NCBI RefSeq assembly: GCF_000247645.1
Contig: NZ_AHWA01000002.1
Coordinates: 62,001 to 126,000 of the forward strand
DNA length: 64,000 nt
Source of the DNA: Salinibacterium sp. PAMC 21357
GTDB taxonomy: Bacteria > Actinomycetota > Actinomycetes > Actinomycetales > Microbacteriaceae
Direction: 5' to 3'
The stretch's first letter is position 1. Each line of letters starts with the position of its first letter. Under the pieces are notes generated by a model. That model was not told where the DNA came from. It did no database searches and saw nothing but the letters and a program-made list of their open reading frames with translations. Below, in pieces: positions 44,184 through 53,688 of this stretch. A program made the position numbers and the translations under genes.

Positions 44184-45352
44184 GGCGACGCGAACTGGCC
44201 GACAACACGCTCAGGCCAGTAAGAAGAACCGCATGGCGAATGAAGTCAGACATCACCAGGTTGCGGATATTGCAAGCAGCAAAGACTGCCCTCGCCGTCG
44301 GCATTGCCTGGACGCTCGCGCCCTACCTGCCCGGAGTCGCCGATAACTATCCCTACTACGCCCCGCTTGGCGCCATCGTCAGCATGTACCCCACCCTGAT
44401 GGGGTCGATGAAGAACGCGCTGCAAACTCTCGGAAGTCTTACGGTCGCTATTGTTCTCGCGGGCGCCGTGATTATCTTCAGTTCGCCGAGCCTTCTCACC
44501 ATGTCTCTCGCCGTTGGGGCCGGCGCGCTCATCGCCGCCACCGGCTGGTTCGGAGCCAACCGCGAATATATCCCCGTCACCGTCCTGTTCGTACTCATCA
44601 TTGGTGGTCCGGATGCTGACGACTATTCGATCGGATACCTTGAGCAAGTCAGCCTCGGCATAATCGTCGGCTTACTCGTAAACGTGCTCATCTTTCCGGC
44701 GCTCAGCCACAACGAAGTTGACCAACAACTCTCCAACTTTCGCCGAGTTCTCTCTGACCATCTGTCAGAGATTGCCGAGGCACTGGCCGAAAGTTGGCCG
44801 CCAGAACGTGACGGTTGGGCATCCGCTAAAGACACTCTTGTCAGCGTGTCCGGCGAAGTTCGAGCAGCGGTGCAGCTCGCCGACGAAAGCCGTAAGGCCA
44901 ACCCGCGAGCCCGGCGCTATCGGCGTGATCTGCGCGCCGACTACGACGACCTCGCCGCCCTCGAAAATGTCACTTTCCACGTACGAGACATCACCGACGT
45001 TCTCACCGGCGCCGTCTGGGGCACCCCCATCAAAATCCAGCTTCGCCCCGAACTGCGGCCGGTGCTCAGCGAGGCGCTCAAAGCACTGTCGACGCTGCTG
45101 CACGATTGGGAGTCAGAAGAGGAGCGTGAAACGGCCCACAGCGCAGCAGTTGAAGCCCTGGCGTCGCTAACCGCGGAGCTGGATGAACGACAATCCACCG
45201 CGACCGCAACAACGATGGGAGCTTCTGCAGCAATCGCCATGGACCTCGCCCGGATCCTCGCAGCGTTGAACGACCGCACCGAACAAACCGCGAAACAGGA
45301 AGACCCCGACCCCGGCCCCGACTCCGAGACGGAGACGGAGACCGCAGAGTAG
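44180..45352 (+). CDS. FUSC/aromatic acid exporter-like membrane protein
   Basis: 390 residues from ATG 44180. N-terminal ~180 residues hold about five or six helices ('ALAVGIAWTLAPYLPG', 'YYAPLGAIVSMYPTLMGSMK', 'YIPVTVLFVLIIGGP'), followed by a long cytoplasmic helical domain (~195-370) and an acidic tail of Glu/Thr. This half-size architecture fits FUSC/ArAE_2-type exporters. Substrate unknown. Overlaps the LuxR regulator stop by 4 bp. Confidence 0.8.
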   Translation: MRRRELADNTLRPVRRTAWRMKSDITRLRILQAAKTALAVGIAWTLAPYLPGVADNYPYYAPLGAIVSMYPTLMGSMKNALQTLGSLTVAIVLAGAVIIFSSPSLLTMSLAVGAGALIAATGWFGANREYIPVTVLFVLIIGGPDADDYSIGYLEQVSLGIIVGLLVNVLIFPALSHNEVDQQLSNFRRVLSDHLSEIAEALAESWPPERDGWASAKDTLVSVSGEVRAAVQLADESRKANPRARRYRRDLRADYDDLAALENVTFHVRDITDVLTGAVWGTPIKIQLRPELRPVLSEALKALSTLLHDWESEEERETAHSAAVEALASLTAELDERQSTATATTMGASAAIAMDLARILAALNDRTEQTAKQEDPDPGPDSETETETAE

Positions 45353-45376
45353 GTCGAACCGGAGACCCGATCAGCG

Positions 45377-45399
45377 CCTCTGCCGAATTATGGCAGGGG
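45377..45399. terminator. Hairpin between convergent genes
   Basis: CCTCTGCC (45377-45384) and GGCAGGGG (45392-45399) pair (one G-U) around 'gaattat'. It covers the gap between the FUSC-type gene and the stop region of the lipid kinase gene and could end both transcripts. Confidence 0.6.
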
Positions 45400-46374
45400 C
45401 ACGCGCATCCGCAGTCCGGCCGGCTTGATGCGAGTCTTGAACGCGATCGCCTTTCCGAAGCTGTCTCCATCGAGTTCAATTTCTTCGGCGTGATTCAGGC
45501 GCACGGTCATCTGCTTCGCCTTCACATAGTTCAACGCGCGCACGTCTTTGGTCGTTAGTGCTTCCCCGCCCTTGATTCGGCGAAGAACCCCGTTTTCCCA
45601 GAAGACCTTGCCCATGATCTGCAGCCAGCCGATGACCCCCTGAGGCCGCATGACGGCAACGTCAAAGAACCCGTCATCCGGTGCGGCATCGGGAAGGAGA
45701 AGCACATTGGCTGTGAGCGAGCCGCAGTTTCCGACGATGATGGTGTGGGCACGCGCGGAGCGAGATCGCCCACCATCAACTCGATATTTCAGCTGAAGCT
45801 CGCTCTGATCAGTGAGAGCTTTGACGATTGCGCCGACATACGCGAGCCAACCGATCTTCTTCTTGAGATCCTCATCAGTGTTCACCAACATTTTTGCGTC
45901 GAGCCCTAAACCGGCCATGACCACGAACGCGTGCTTCGACAGTTTTTCGTTCTCGTCGCGAATATCGATCAGGCCGATGTCGACGAGGCGATCCTCGCCC
46001 TCAAAAGCTGTCTGAACCGAACCCTCGATGTCATCCAGAGGGAGATCAAGATTGCGGGCGAAGAGATTGCCCGTTCCCGATGGCATCAGCGCCAACGCTG
46101 CATCACTGTCGTGCACGATCTCGGCGACTGCACGCACTGTTCCGTCGCCGCCTGCGACGATGACCACGTCGGCACCGGCATCCAGAGCTTGCTGCGTCAC
46201 ACCCTGCCCCGAATCTTCTTTGCTCGTCGGAAAGTACTGGGTGGGACTCCAGCCAGCCGCCTCTTCGTGCACCGCAACGGCCTTCTTGATCGCTTCAAGA
46301 TCGACCTTTACGGGGTTGTAAACCACGGCAGCGATCAAGGCTGGTGACGTAGTGGCACGGGGTGATTTGGTCAT
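45388..46374 (-). CDS. Diacylglycerol kinase family lipid kinase
   Basis: 328 residues. DAGK catalytic core: 'AAVVYNPVKVDLEAIKKAV' near the start, 'VVIVAGGDGTVRAVAEIV' (~68-85) and 'LMPSGTGNLFARNLDLP' (~96-112), then the C-terminal beta domain with 'APDDGFFDVAVMRPQG'. Phosphorylates diacylglycerol or a sphingoid/undecaprenol-type lipid. The nearby PAP2 gene could do the reverse step. Stands alone on the minus strand. Confidence 0.92.
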   Translation of the reverse strand: MTKSPRATTSPALIAAVVYNPVKVDLEAIKKAVAVHEEAAGWSPTQYFPTSKEDSGQGVTQQALDAGADVVIVAGGDGTVRAVAEIVHDSDAALALMPSGTGNLFARNLDLPLDDIEGSVQTAFEGEDRLVDIGLIDIRDENEKLSKHAFVVMAGLGLDAKMLVNTDEDLKKKIGWLAYVGAIVKALTDQSELQLKYRVDGGRSRSARAHTIIVGNCGSLTANVLLLPDAAPDDGFFDVAVMRPQGVIGWLQIMGKVFWENGVLRRIKGGEALTTKDVRALNYVKAKQMTVRLNHAEEIELDGDSFGKAIAFKTRIKPAGLRMRVPLP

Positions 46375-46534
46375 TTATCCACCTCAGACTTTCGGGGCTT
46401 CATCCGTCAGCTAACCGGGCGGATGTGATGGGATTCTGTCAGCGGAAGCCGATAGTGAAATGACTATAGCGGGTGATCGCGGCAGGTGTTCTGTATGTTT
46501 ACCTTTCGCCCAAAGAAAGTTTTAGCATTACCTC

Positions 46535-47266
46535 ATGGTGAAGAAACATCCGGAGGTCGCCGCCACCGAGCGGGCACGGCGCGTCCGTCGCTTTTGGCCA
46601 CTTTTGAGTGGACTAGTGGCCCTTGGGCTGGTCGTGGCTTTGGGAGCCCTCATCGTGGTTCGTGACCACGGGATGCCCCTCGCCGTGGACACCTTCTGGA
46701 TGAAGGTGCTCTCCGATAGCCGCAATCCGCTCTGGCAATCGGTATCGCTAGTGATGAACTACCTGGGCGCGGGGGTCGTCGCCAGCTTTATCGTGCCCGG
46801 CGCGATAATCATTGCGCTGCTTCTCATCAAGCGACCCTGGGGTGCGCTGTACTTCACGATTGCCACAGTCGTTACCGGTGGATCGGTGCAGCTACTCAAG
46901 CACCTCTTTGCTCGAACACGCCCGGACACCATTCTCGTTACCGTCGACTTCGGTTCATTCCCTTCAGGGCACGTAGCGAACGCAGCAGTGATGGCCCTCC
47001 TGCTGTCCATCCTGTTTCCTCGCGTATGGGTGTGGATTGCAGCGAGTATCTACACGGTTGTCATGATGCTCAGCCGCACCTATTTAGGGGCGCACTGGCT
47101 CACCGACACTGTTGGCGCATTGCTGCTCGGCATCGGAATTGCCGTTGTGGTCGCAGCACCGCTAGCCGCAAAGATCGACGGTGAGCGCCGCATCCGCAAG
47201 CGCTCCAGTTCTGGCCGGGTGCGCGACCTACAGCCGAGCGAAGCGAGCTCGGACGAAACAATATAG
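46535..47266 (+). CDS. PAP2-family lipid phosphatase
   Basis: 243 residues with about six helices. Phosphatase motifs: 'KHLFARTRPD' (KxxxxxxRP, ~125-134), 'SFPSGHVANA' and 'SRTYLGAHWLTDTVGALL' (SRxxxxxHxxxD). Dephosphorylates phosphatidate or undecaprenyl diphosphate at the outer face of the membrane. The last 39 bp overlap the convergent DUF1206 gene. Confidence 0.92.
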   Translation: MVKKHPEVAATERARRVRRFWPLLSGLVALGLVVALGALIVVRDHGMPLAVDTFWMKVLSDSRNPLWQSVSLVMNYLGAGVVASFIVPGAIIIALLLIKRPWGALYFTIATVVTGGSVQLLKHLFARTRPDTILVTVDFGSFPSGHVANAAVMALLLSILFPRVWVWIAASIYTVVMMLSRTYLGAHWLTDTVGALLLGIGIAVVVAAPLAAKIDGERRIRKRSSSGRVRDLQPSEASSDETI

Positions 47267-48037
47267 TCCGTAGGCGATCAGTCCGATTGCGATGACGATC
47301 AAGATGACGGCCCCAAACGGAAGTGCCGCCAAGCTTGTCAGTGCACCATCTAGCCCCGTGGATTTGCTGGGATCGTGCGTCACCGCCGCTACGACGACGA
47401 GAATTCCTGCAATGCCAATGGCGATACCTTTTGCGACGTAGCCTGAAATGCCGAGGGCGAGAACACTCTTTCGCATCGGTTCGCGGGGGAGCGAAATGTC
47501 GTCCGTGAATTTCTGGGTGACGCCCTTTCGTATGAAATAGACACCGACCCCGACCACCGCAACGCCGACAACAATCAAGACAATGACGCCGGCCGGGGAC
47601 GACATCAGAGTGGCGCTGAGGCTGCTCGAGCTGCCCGACGAACTTGTTGAGCCTCCGAGAGCAAACGGCACTGCGGTTGCTCCTAGGGCAATGTACGTCA
47701 GGCCCTTGGCCGCTTCAGCGACGCGACGTGCCCATCTGCGTTTGGAATCGCCACCTGGCATCAGGAACGCCGAAATGAGGAGCCACAGTCCCAGCGCGAA
47801 CATGCCAACGACCACCGTCCACAGGAGGAACACACCGCCCGGCGTAGACGCGAGTTGCTGGAATGCGCCTGACTGGTCTGCGTCAGTGCTCCCGCCGCCC
47901 GTCGCAATACCCACCGCCAGGGCGCCGATGAGAACGTGCACCAAACCATTCACGGCGAAACCTAGTCGCGCCAAAACGCGGAGGGCAGTGCTGTTCTTTG
48001 CGCTGCGGGCTGTGCCCGACACGGATGCATCATTCAT
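47228..48037 (-). CDS. DUF1206 membrane protein
   Basis: 269 residues from ATG 48037. Three repeats of a two-helix unit, each opening with an Arg/Gly-type motif: 'LARLGFAVNGLVHVLIGALA', 'VAEAAKGLTYIALGATAVPF', 'LGISGYVAKGIAIGIAGILV'. This is the DUF1206 layout (six helices); function unknown. A Ser-rich insert lies between the second and fourth helices. 39-bp overlap with the convergent PAP2 gene, and divergent from PPK2. Confidence 0.9.
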   Translation of the reverse strand: MNDASVSGTARSAKNSTALRVLARLGFAVNGLVHVLIGALAVGIATGGGSTDADQSGAFQQLASTPGGVFLLWTVVVGMFALGLWLLISAFLMPGGDSKRRWARRVAEAAKGLTYIALGATAVPFALGGSTSSSGSSSSLSATLMSSPAGVIVLIVVGVAVVGVGVYFIRKGVTQKFTDDISLPREPMRKSVLALGISGYVAKGIAIGIAGILVVVAAVTHDPSKSTGLDGALTSLAALPFGAVILIVIAIGLIAYGLYCFVRARFARL

Positions 48038-48080
48038 GACGAATAGTGTAAGCGAGCGCATCAAAGAGTTACTATCTCCT

Positions 48081-48932
48081 ATGAAAAAATCTGAGTGGTC
48101 TGGCAAGCCAAGCGAGCTGCTTCGGGTTGACAAGGGCTTCCGACTTGCCGAAGTAGATCCCGAAGCAACTCCCGGAATTGTTGCCACAAAAGAGTCGGGA
48201 ACGGCACTGCTGCGCAAAAACCGACGTGCGCTAGCACGACTCCAAGGCAAGCTCTTCGCCGACAGCACCGTGGGAGGCAAACGATCACTGTTGATCGTCT
48301 TGCAAGGTATGGACTCCTCCGGCAAAGGCGGCATCGTTAAACATGCGCTCTCGGCCATGAATTCGTCAGGCGTCGTCGTTCACGGCTTTACGGCGCCGAC
48401 TGACGAGGAATTACGCCACGATTTTCTCTGGAGAATACGTAAGCATCTTCCCGCACCGGGGATGGTTAGTGTCTTCGATCGGTCACACTACGAGGATGTT
48501 CTCGCCGCCCGGGTTCAGAACCTTGCTGACCCAGACACCATCGAAGCGCGTTACGACACAATCATCGCCTTTGAGCAGGAGGCCATCGCTAACGGCACGG
48601 TGATTGTCAAACTGATGCTTCAGATCGGTGAAGAACAGCAGAAAAAGCGGCTAGTCGCCAGGCTTCACCGCAAGTCAAAGTTGTGGAAATATAACCCAAG
48701 CGACGTCGACGACCGTGAGCGTTGGACAGCGCTCCAAGACGCCTACCAAATCGCTCTGGAACGAACATCCACGGCTGAAGCGCCCTGGTACGTTATTCCG
48801 GCAAACCACAAATGGTATGCCCGCCTTGCTTCGCAAGAAATCATCATGAGCAAACTCAAAGAGCTGGATATGAACTGGCCTCGCCCGGAGTACGACCTCG
48901 ACGAGGAACGCGGACGGGTTGCGCACTCATGA
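48081..48932 (+). CDS. PPK2-family polyphosphate kinase
   Basis: 283 residues from ATG 48081 (ATG 48036 would add 15 residues and overlap the divergent start). PPK2 motifs: Walker A 'LQGMDSSGKGGIVKHAL', 'FLWRIRKHLPAPGMVSVFDRSHYEDVL' (48424-48504), 'RLHRKSKLWKYNPSDVDDRERW' (48661-48726), lid 'APWYVIPANHKWYARL'. Uses polyphosphate to phosphorylate nucleotides (class by sequence not resolved). ATGA overlap with the next PAP2 gene. Confidence 0.92.
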   Translation: MKKSEWSGKPSELLRVDKGFRLAEVDPEATPGIVATKESGTALLRKNRRALARLQGKLFADSTVGGKRSLLIVLQGMDSSGKGGIVKHALSAMNSSGVVVHGFTAPTDEELRHDFLWRIRKHLPAPGMVSVFDRSHYEDVLAARVQNLADPDTIEARYDTIIAFEQEAIANGTVIVKLMLQIGEEQQKKRLVARLHRKSKLWKYNPSDVDDRERWTALQDAYQIALERTSTAEAPWYVIPANHKWYARLASQEIIMSKLKELDMNWPRPEYDLDEERGRVAHS

Positions 48933-49702
48933 GTGCTACCACGAACGGTTCAGGCTCATCATCAACGGATACGCGGCGCTCCCGCCTCCGTAGAAGGCTC
49001 TTTGTTGACGCTCGAACGGTGCCTGCCGCGACAAAGGTGCGGCTCTATGTGATTGCGGCCTCCCTGATTTTCGTTGGCATCACCAGCCTTTCGGTTCTGT
49101 GGTGGTCTGTGCTCCAACCGGACGTTCTTACCGCGATGGACACCGCGATTCAGCAGTGGCTCGAGGAACGCCAAACAGCAACATTGACGGTTGTGATGAT
49201 CGTCTTCACGGAGATGTTTGGGCCCATTGCACTCCCCATCATTGTGCTGGCTGTGGTTGTGATCTGGGGTGTCAGGTCTGACCGCTCATGGCGACCGTTT
49301 CTTCTGGCAGCAGGCACGCTCACTGGGGTGATCATCGTGCAGATCATCACGCGCGTTGTCGGAAGAAGCCGACCGCCTGAAGACCTCATGTTGTATGGCC
49401 CAGACACGACATTCTCGTTCCCGTCAGGACATGTTCTTGGGGTTGCCGACTTCTTTCTCATTCTGACTTTCTTAGTGTTTTCGCGGCGCAATACTCCCCA
49501 ATTGGCGGCAATTTCTTATGTAGCAGCAGCGCTCTTGGTGATCGCTACTGCTCTCAGCCGCCTCTATTTGGGGTACCACTGGACTAGTGATGTTCTCGCG
49601 TCGATGGCACTATCGCTGGTCATTCTCGGCACAGTGATCGCCGTTGACACGTATCGAACAGCACGAGTCGCTCCTGGTGCGCACTCGGTCGTCTCGGGGT
49701 AG
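48929..49702 (+). CDS. PAP2-family phosphatase
   Basis: 257 residues from ATG 48929. About six helices and full PAP2 signature: 'RVVGRSRPPED', 'SFPSGHVLGV', 'SRLYLGYHWTSDVLASM'. The polar, Ser/Thr-rich N-terminus is cytoplasmic. Translationally coupled to PPK2, linking polyphosphate and lipid-phosphate turnover. Substrate probably undecaprenyl diphosphate or phosphatidate. Confidence 0.92.
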   Translation: MSATTNGSGSSSTDTRRSRLRRRLFVDARTVPAATKVRLYVIAASLIFVGITSLSVLWWSVLQPDVLTAMDTAIQQWLEERQTATLTVVMIVFTEMFGPIALPIIVLAVVVIWGVRSDRSWRPFLLAAGTLTGVIIVQIITRVVGRSRPPEDLMLYGPDTTFSFPSGHVLGVADFFLILTFLVFSRRNTPQLAAISYVAAALLVIATALSRLYLGYHWTSDVLASMALSLVILGTVIAVDTYRTARVAPGAHSVVSG

Positions 49703-49781
49703 CCGGTTTTCCGCGCGTGTCTCGGCTCCCGCCTGTGGACATTCGCAGCCGCATCCCAGCGGCCAGTCGCAGAATGAACGG

Positions 49782-50309
49782 ATGACGCCAGCCGCCGGTT
49801 TTCCCCGATCACGCCCCCGCCCCAAGCCGATCAAGCCTCGCGCCGGTCAAGAGTCGGTATGGGACTATCCGCGGCCTCCACGAGTGGAACGCCGGCATGA
49901 ACGTGTAATCGTGCGGTTGGGCGGCCAAGTGATCGTCGACACAACGGATTCCGTGCGGGTGCTTGAGACGAGTCATCCACCCGTCTACTACGTGCCAATC
50001 GCCGCGTTCCCCGACGGCGTTCTGATGCCAGTAGCGGGCACAAGCTTCTGCGAGTTCAAAGGAGAAGCCCACTACTTCGATCTTGTTTCCGGGGGAGTAG
50101 TCGGTGATCGAGCGGGTTGGACCTACCCCGATCCGACCCGAGGATTTGCGGAATTGGCGACACGAGTAGCGCTCTACCCGAGTCAAATGGACTTATGCGA
50201 AATCGACGGCGAACGCGTGAGCACTCAAGCCGGTGACTTCTACGGCGGGTGGATCACCTCTCGTATTGTTGGACCGTTTAAGGGTGGCCCGGGTACAACT
50301 AACTGGTAA
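49782..50309 (+). CDS. DUF427 domain protein
   Basis: 175 residues from ATG 49782. Core 'VWDYPRPPRVE', 'VIVDTTDSVRVLETSHPPVYYVP', shown at 49930-49998, 'TSFCEFKGEAHYFDLVSG' and 'GWTYPDPTRGF' are diagnostic for DUF427. Soluble; function unknown. The upstream in-frame extension from 49644 overlaps the PAP2 gene end and is unlikely to be translated. Confidence 0.9.
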   Translation: MTPAAGFPRSRPRPKPIKPRAGQESVWDYPRPPRVERRHERVIVRLGGQVIVDTTDSVRVLETSHPPVYYVPIAAFPDGVLMPVAGTSFCEFKGEAHYFDLVSGGVVGDRAGWTYPDPTRGFAELATRVALYPSQMDLCEIDGERVSTQAGDFYGGWITSRIVGPFKGGPGTTNW

Positions 50310-50380
50310 CACCGATAATGACGGCCCGATCTGGACATCGACGATAGCTGTCACCGGCGCGCAACGCTCGAATCCGCAAT

Positions 50381-51514
50381 CTACAGTGCCCCGCGGAATA
50401 TTGCGGCGACCGGCTTGTCGTCCGGGAGATCCTCTAGGCGTACCGCCCGCACCGTGCCGCCAGTACGGAGAACACGCACCGCGATCTCATCGACGAGGCC
50501 ATAGGTAGTAGGGCTAGGCTCAGCTGCGAAAGTGACAGCGCCGCTCTCGTCAATACTTCCTTCCTCAACGGATGCGAGATCGAACAGAAGGGTATCAACA
50601 AGGCCGGCGGATGCTGCCCGTGCGACATCGGTCAACTGCGAACTAGCGTGGCCGTTGGCTCTCATTGTTCCGAACGACTCACGCCACGAAGCGAGTTCGT
50701 CATCGAAGTGCTTCTTCACCGCTTCACGACCTCGCTTTTCTAGATCAGAGGCCGAAAGTGAGCTGGGGTTCGCCGCAATACCGTGCTCGAGCAGACCCCG
50801 GTAGCTATTCACCTCACGGTACGCAGCCTCAAGATCTGACGAGGCTGCGAGAACTAGCGGAAGTGCGGAATCACCAATTCGATCAAGCACCGCATCCTGC
50901 ACAGCCGAGCAATAGCGGCGCTGTTCAACCTTCGGGCCTAGCGCACCTGTGGCGCGACGGCGATCAAACCTGCCATCTGTATCCGTCGTTTCGAGAGTCT
51001 CAGCGACGTCAGCGGGCAGGTTCGGAAGATCAACGAGATGGATAGACGCATCCGGATGAAGTGCAAGCAACCGCACGTCACCCTCAGTAACAGCCAGAAC
51101 GTAACCGCTGTGCGTGAACGATGTTGCCCGCAAGAGCGGACCGATATCGAACCTGTCGCCAACCGCGGTGTGGTTGGGTAGCTCGTTTCGCAACCGGAAG
51201 GCGCGCATGTTTTCCGGCGAAACGAAGACCGCAATCGAACGGGCGGGAGTTTCCCAAAAATCGCGGTCGTTGTCGAGGGACTCAAGAGATTCGCTGATCT
51301 TTTGGCGTTCGGCGCTGTCTAGGTCGATCTTAGTGAGCTGCGCGAGTGCTGCGGTCGCCGCAGAGCGGAGTGCGAGGCGGGCGACGTCGGAATCGCGGCC
51401 GATCGGTGGACTAGAGTCACCTGCCCCCGAGCCTAAATAGAGCGAAACACTGCCATCATTGCGCTGTTGAGACAGTTCTACGAAGCCTTCCCTAGTAGGG
51501 ATGTCTATGCCCAT
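50381..51514 (-). CDS. baeRF-type (bacterial eRF1-like, family 11) protein
   Basis: 377 residues, no membrane segment. N-terminal 'VSLYLGSGAGDSSPP', 'FWETPARSIAVFVSPENMRAFRL' (51192-51260), central 'SGYVLAVTEGDVRLLAL', 'LVLAASSDLEAAYREVN', and a C-terminal 'DEIAVRVLRTGGTVRAVRLEDLPD' (50429-50500) place it with bacterial homologues of archaeo-eukaryotic release factor domains. Members are suspected to act on stalled ribosomes or stress; role not established. AT-richer upstream region likely holds its promoter. Confidence 0.75.
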   Translation of the reverse strand: MGIDIPTREGFVELSQQRNDGSVSLYLGSGAGDSSPPIGRDSDVARLALRSAATAALAQLTKIDLDSAERQKISESLESLDNDRDFWETPARSIAVFVSPENMRAFRLRNELPNHTAVGDRFDIGPLLRATSFTHSGYVLAVTEGDVRLLALHPDASIHLVDLPNLPADVAETLETTDTDGRFDRRRATGALGPKVEQRRYCSAVQDAVLDRIGDSALPLVLAASSDLEAAYREVNSYRGLLEHGIAANPSSLSASDLEKRGREAVKKHFDDELASWRESFGTMRANGHASSQLTDVARAASAGLVDTLLFDLASVEEGSIDESGAVTFAAEPSPTTYGLVDEIAVRVLRTGGTVRAVRLEDLPDDKPVAAIFRGAL

Positions 51515-51614
51515 GGCGGCACGATACTCCGCTTAGATGGAAATTCAATCAGTGTTCACAACCACCGCATTCGTGCGTTTCATAATTCGCTGCCGGGGAA
51601 AGGGTTGTGTGGCG

Positions 51615-52277
51615 CTAATTATTTGTCGCCCAAATCTCGACCTCACTGATCGATGTGTCTGACTCCTGCTGAGAATCTTGACCGGCTCTCGCCGTGCCAA
51701 TCGTCAAGCGGATGCTCGCAGTGAGTCCTTTCGCGATATTGAGCGACTGGTATCCCGCGTAAAGTTCAAGCGGTTTCTCGGGGAGCACGGAATCTGTGGT
51801 TCCCGCATCGGTTACGACACTGAACTGACGAACTCGAGAGTTATGAAGATACAACTCTTGTGTTCTCGCGAATCCGTTAATTACGCACACCAATTGCACG
51901 TTGCGAGGCTCGGCGAGCGTAATGGTCAGATACTCGCCCTCGCCGTACTTGTTTTCGTCTGAATCGAGTTTGCCTTCGACCCAGGAGGTGCTCGAGTCAC
52001 CGTCTATTGCACGCGAGGCTTCATAGGTAGCGCCCGCCTCTTCGCCATTCACGCTGGAGGCTTCCGCTGTCAGCTCTGAACGACTCACTAAGCGCAGGTC
52101 GCCAGGGTCATCACAACTTGGTTCCGTCAGAATGCTCTGAATTGTCGGAGTTATAAGGACTGATGCGGCACTTGCCAAACCGATTGTTAGTCCGGCCTTC
52201 CATAGTTCGTGCCACACCGCGGCTACATGGGTGCGCGCTGTGACGGCGATAATCGCCTTAGGCGTTTCCTGGACCAT
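51615..52277 (-). CDS. Membrane-anchored discoidin-like (NADase-type glycan-binding) domain protein
   Basis: 220 residues: cytoplasmic N-terminus, one helix (~28-47, 'AGLTIGLASAASVLITPTI'), then an extracytoplasmic beta domain: 'SRAIDGDSSTSWVEG', 'GEGEYLTITLAEPRNVQLV', 'VRQFSVVTDAG', 'SISEVEIWA'. This is the F5/8-like fold called NADase-type glycan-binding domain. Likely binds surface sugars. By eye the gene is less GC-rich than its neighbours and has no operon partners, so it may be acquired. Confidence 0.75.
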   Translation of the reverse strand: MVQETPKAIIAVTARTHVAAVWHELWKAGLTIGLASAASVLITPTIQSILTEPSCDDPGDLRLVSRSELTAEASSVNGEEAGATYEASRAIDGDSSTSWVEGKLDSDENKYGEGEYLTITLAEPRNVQLVCVINGFARTQELYLHNSRVRQFSVVTDAGTTDSVLPEKPLELYAGYQSLNIAKGLTASIRLTIGTARAGQDSQQESDTSISEVEIWATNN

Positions 52278-52548
52278 TAGTGCTCCATTGCTCAGCCCCC
52301 GGCTTCACCCTGTGACGCGTTCTGTACTGTGTTTGGCTCGGCCAACGGACCATGTCGACAGCACCGTGTAGGGGACGATACTCCCAGCCGTGCTTTAACG
52401 CATCAGAAATTTTTGTGCACCCCAACCACGTCACACGTGCGCTCGACAATCAGCCCTATCGCTCGCGCGTGCGGATGCGAGACGATGAAGTCTGCATGTG
52501 GGCTACTGCCCGAATCGCTGCAGTGCTTTTAGCGAGGGAAAGACGACA

Positions 52549-53688
52549 ATGACCGTGAAACCAGTGGACTCCACAGCAGGTTGGTATGTGAATGCGGCGG
52601 CGCGTTCGTGGCGCACGAGTCCGCTAGATTCGACAATTCGTGAGTTTCACCGGTCGCTGCCCGGCTATGCGCCGACTCCGCTGGTTGCTGTGCCCGAGAT
52701 CGCGGCGACGGTGAACATGGGGTCTGTGTTCGTGAAGGATGAATCGCAGCGGCTCGGGTTGCCAGCGTTTAAGATATTGGGGGCGTCGTATGCAATCTCG
52801 CGCGCTCTTTCTGCTCGATTGGATGCCGCCGATCGTGCTCTATCGCTCGAGGAGTTGCGTGATCGGCTGGGATCTTCCTCAAAGCTCTCGCTTGCTGCCG
52901 CGACCGACGGAAATCACGGCCGTGCAGTAGCGCACGTCGCGAACTTGCTCGGCCTGCCTGCCACCATCTATGTTCCCGACGGAGTCTCTCAAGCGGCAAA
53001 GCATGCAATTGTCGGGGAGGGCGCAACACTGTTCGTGCTCGACGTGCCCTATGACGATGTCGTGCAGCACGCCAAGAGTGTTTCGACCGGCGACGTTGTG
53101 CTGATTCAAGATACGGCGTGGAGCGGATATGAAGACATTCCGCAGTGGATCGTCGACGGCTACGACACGATGTTCGCCGAAATTGATGAGCAACTGCGGG
53201 AAGCAGGGATCGACCATGTCGATCTCGTCGTTGCTCCCTCGGGCGTTGGGTCATTTGCGCAGGCGGTCGTCGCACATTATCGTTCCACCGAACATGTTCC
53301 TGCAGTGCTCTCGGTTGAACCTGACACAGCTTCGTCAGTAACGAGCTCGTTGAACGCCGGACAGCTCACGTCGGTGTTCACCGCAGACACCATAATGACG
53401 GGCCTCAATTGCGGCACCGTTTCTGACCTTGCGTGGCCCATCCTGCAGGCTGGACTTGATGCATCCGTCACTGTTGCTGACTCCGACGCAGCGGATGCCG
53501 TGCGCGACCTTGCGCAGCAGGGCGTCGACTCTGGGCCGTGTGGTGCCTCGACCTTGGCGGGTGCCCGCGCCGTGCTCTCTCACCCTGATCGCCGGGCCGC
53601 GCTCGGACTCACGACCGAATCCGTGATCGTTCTTCTGAGCACTGAGGGTCGAGCCGCGAACCCGAAGGGCTTCGGTTCAACGATCTGA
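52549..53688 (+). CDS. Diaminopropionate ammonia-lyase family PLP enzyme
   Basis: 379 residues from ATG 52549 ('gagggaaaga' upstream). PLP fold type II: Lys in 'LGLPAFKILGASYAI' (~75), 'AATDGNHGRAVAH', phosphate loop 'APSGVGSFAQAV', 'SGPCGASTLAGARAV'. Matches 2,3-diaminopropionate ammonia-lyase (DpaL), which deaminates diaminopropionate to pyruvate and ammonia, although threonine/serine-type substrates are possible. Stands alone. Confidence 0.85.
   Translation: MTVKPVDSTAGWYVNAAARSWRTSPLDSTIREFHRSLPGYAPTPLVAVPEIAATVNMGSVFVKDESQRLGLPAFKILGASYAISRALSARLDAADRALSLEELRDRLGSSSKLSLAAATDGNHGRAVAHVANLLGLPATIYVPDGVSQAAKHAIVGEGATLFVLDVPYDDVVQHAKSVSTGDVVLIQDTAWSGYEDIPQWIVDGYDTMFAEIDEQLREAGIDHVDLVVAPSGVGSFAQAVVAHYRSTEHVPAVLSVEPDTASSVTSSLNAGQLTSVFTADTIMTGLNCGTVSDLAWPILQAGLDASVTVADSDAADAVRDLAQQGVDSGPCGASTLAGARAVLSHPDRRAALGLTTESVIVLLSTEGRAANPKGFGSTI

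Noticed and set aside
47583-48080. Long N-terminal extension of PPK2
   Set aside because: It runs antisense through the DUF1206 gene and lacks PPK2 similarity; starts at 48081 or 48036 give the normal size.
52352-52552. 66-residue ORF overlapping the start of the ammonia-lyase gene by ATGA
   Set aside because: The product resembles nothing I recognise and has no ribosome site; the overlap may be chance. It could be a remnant but is too weak to list.
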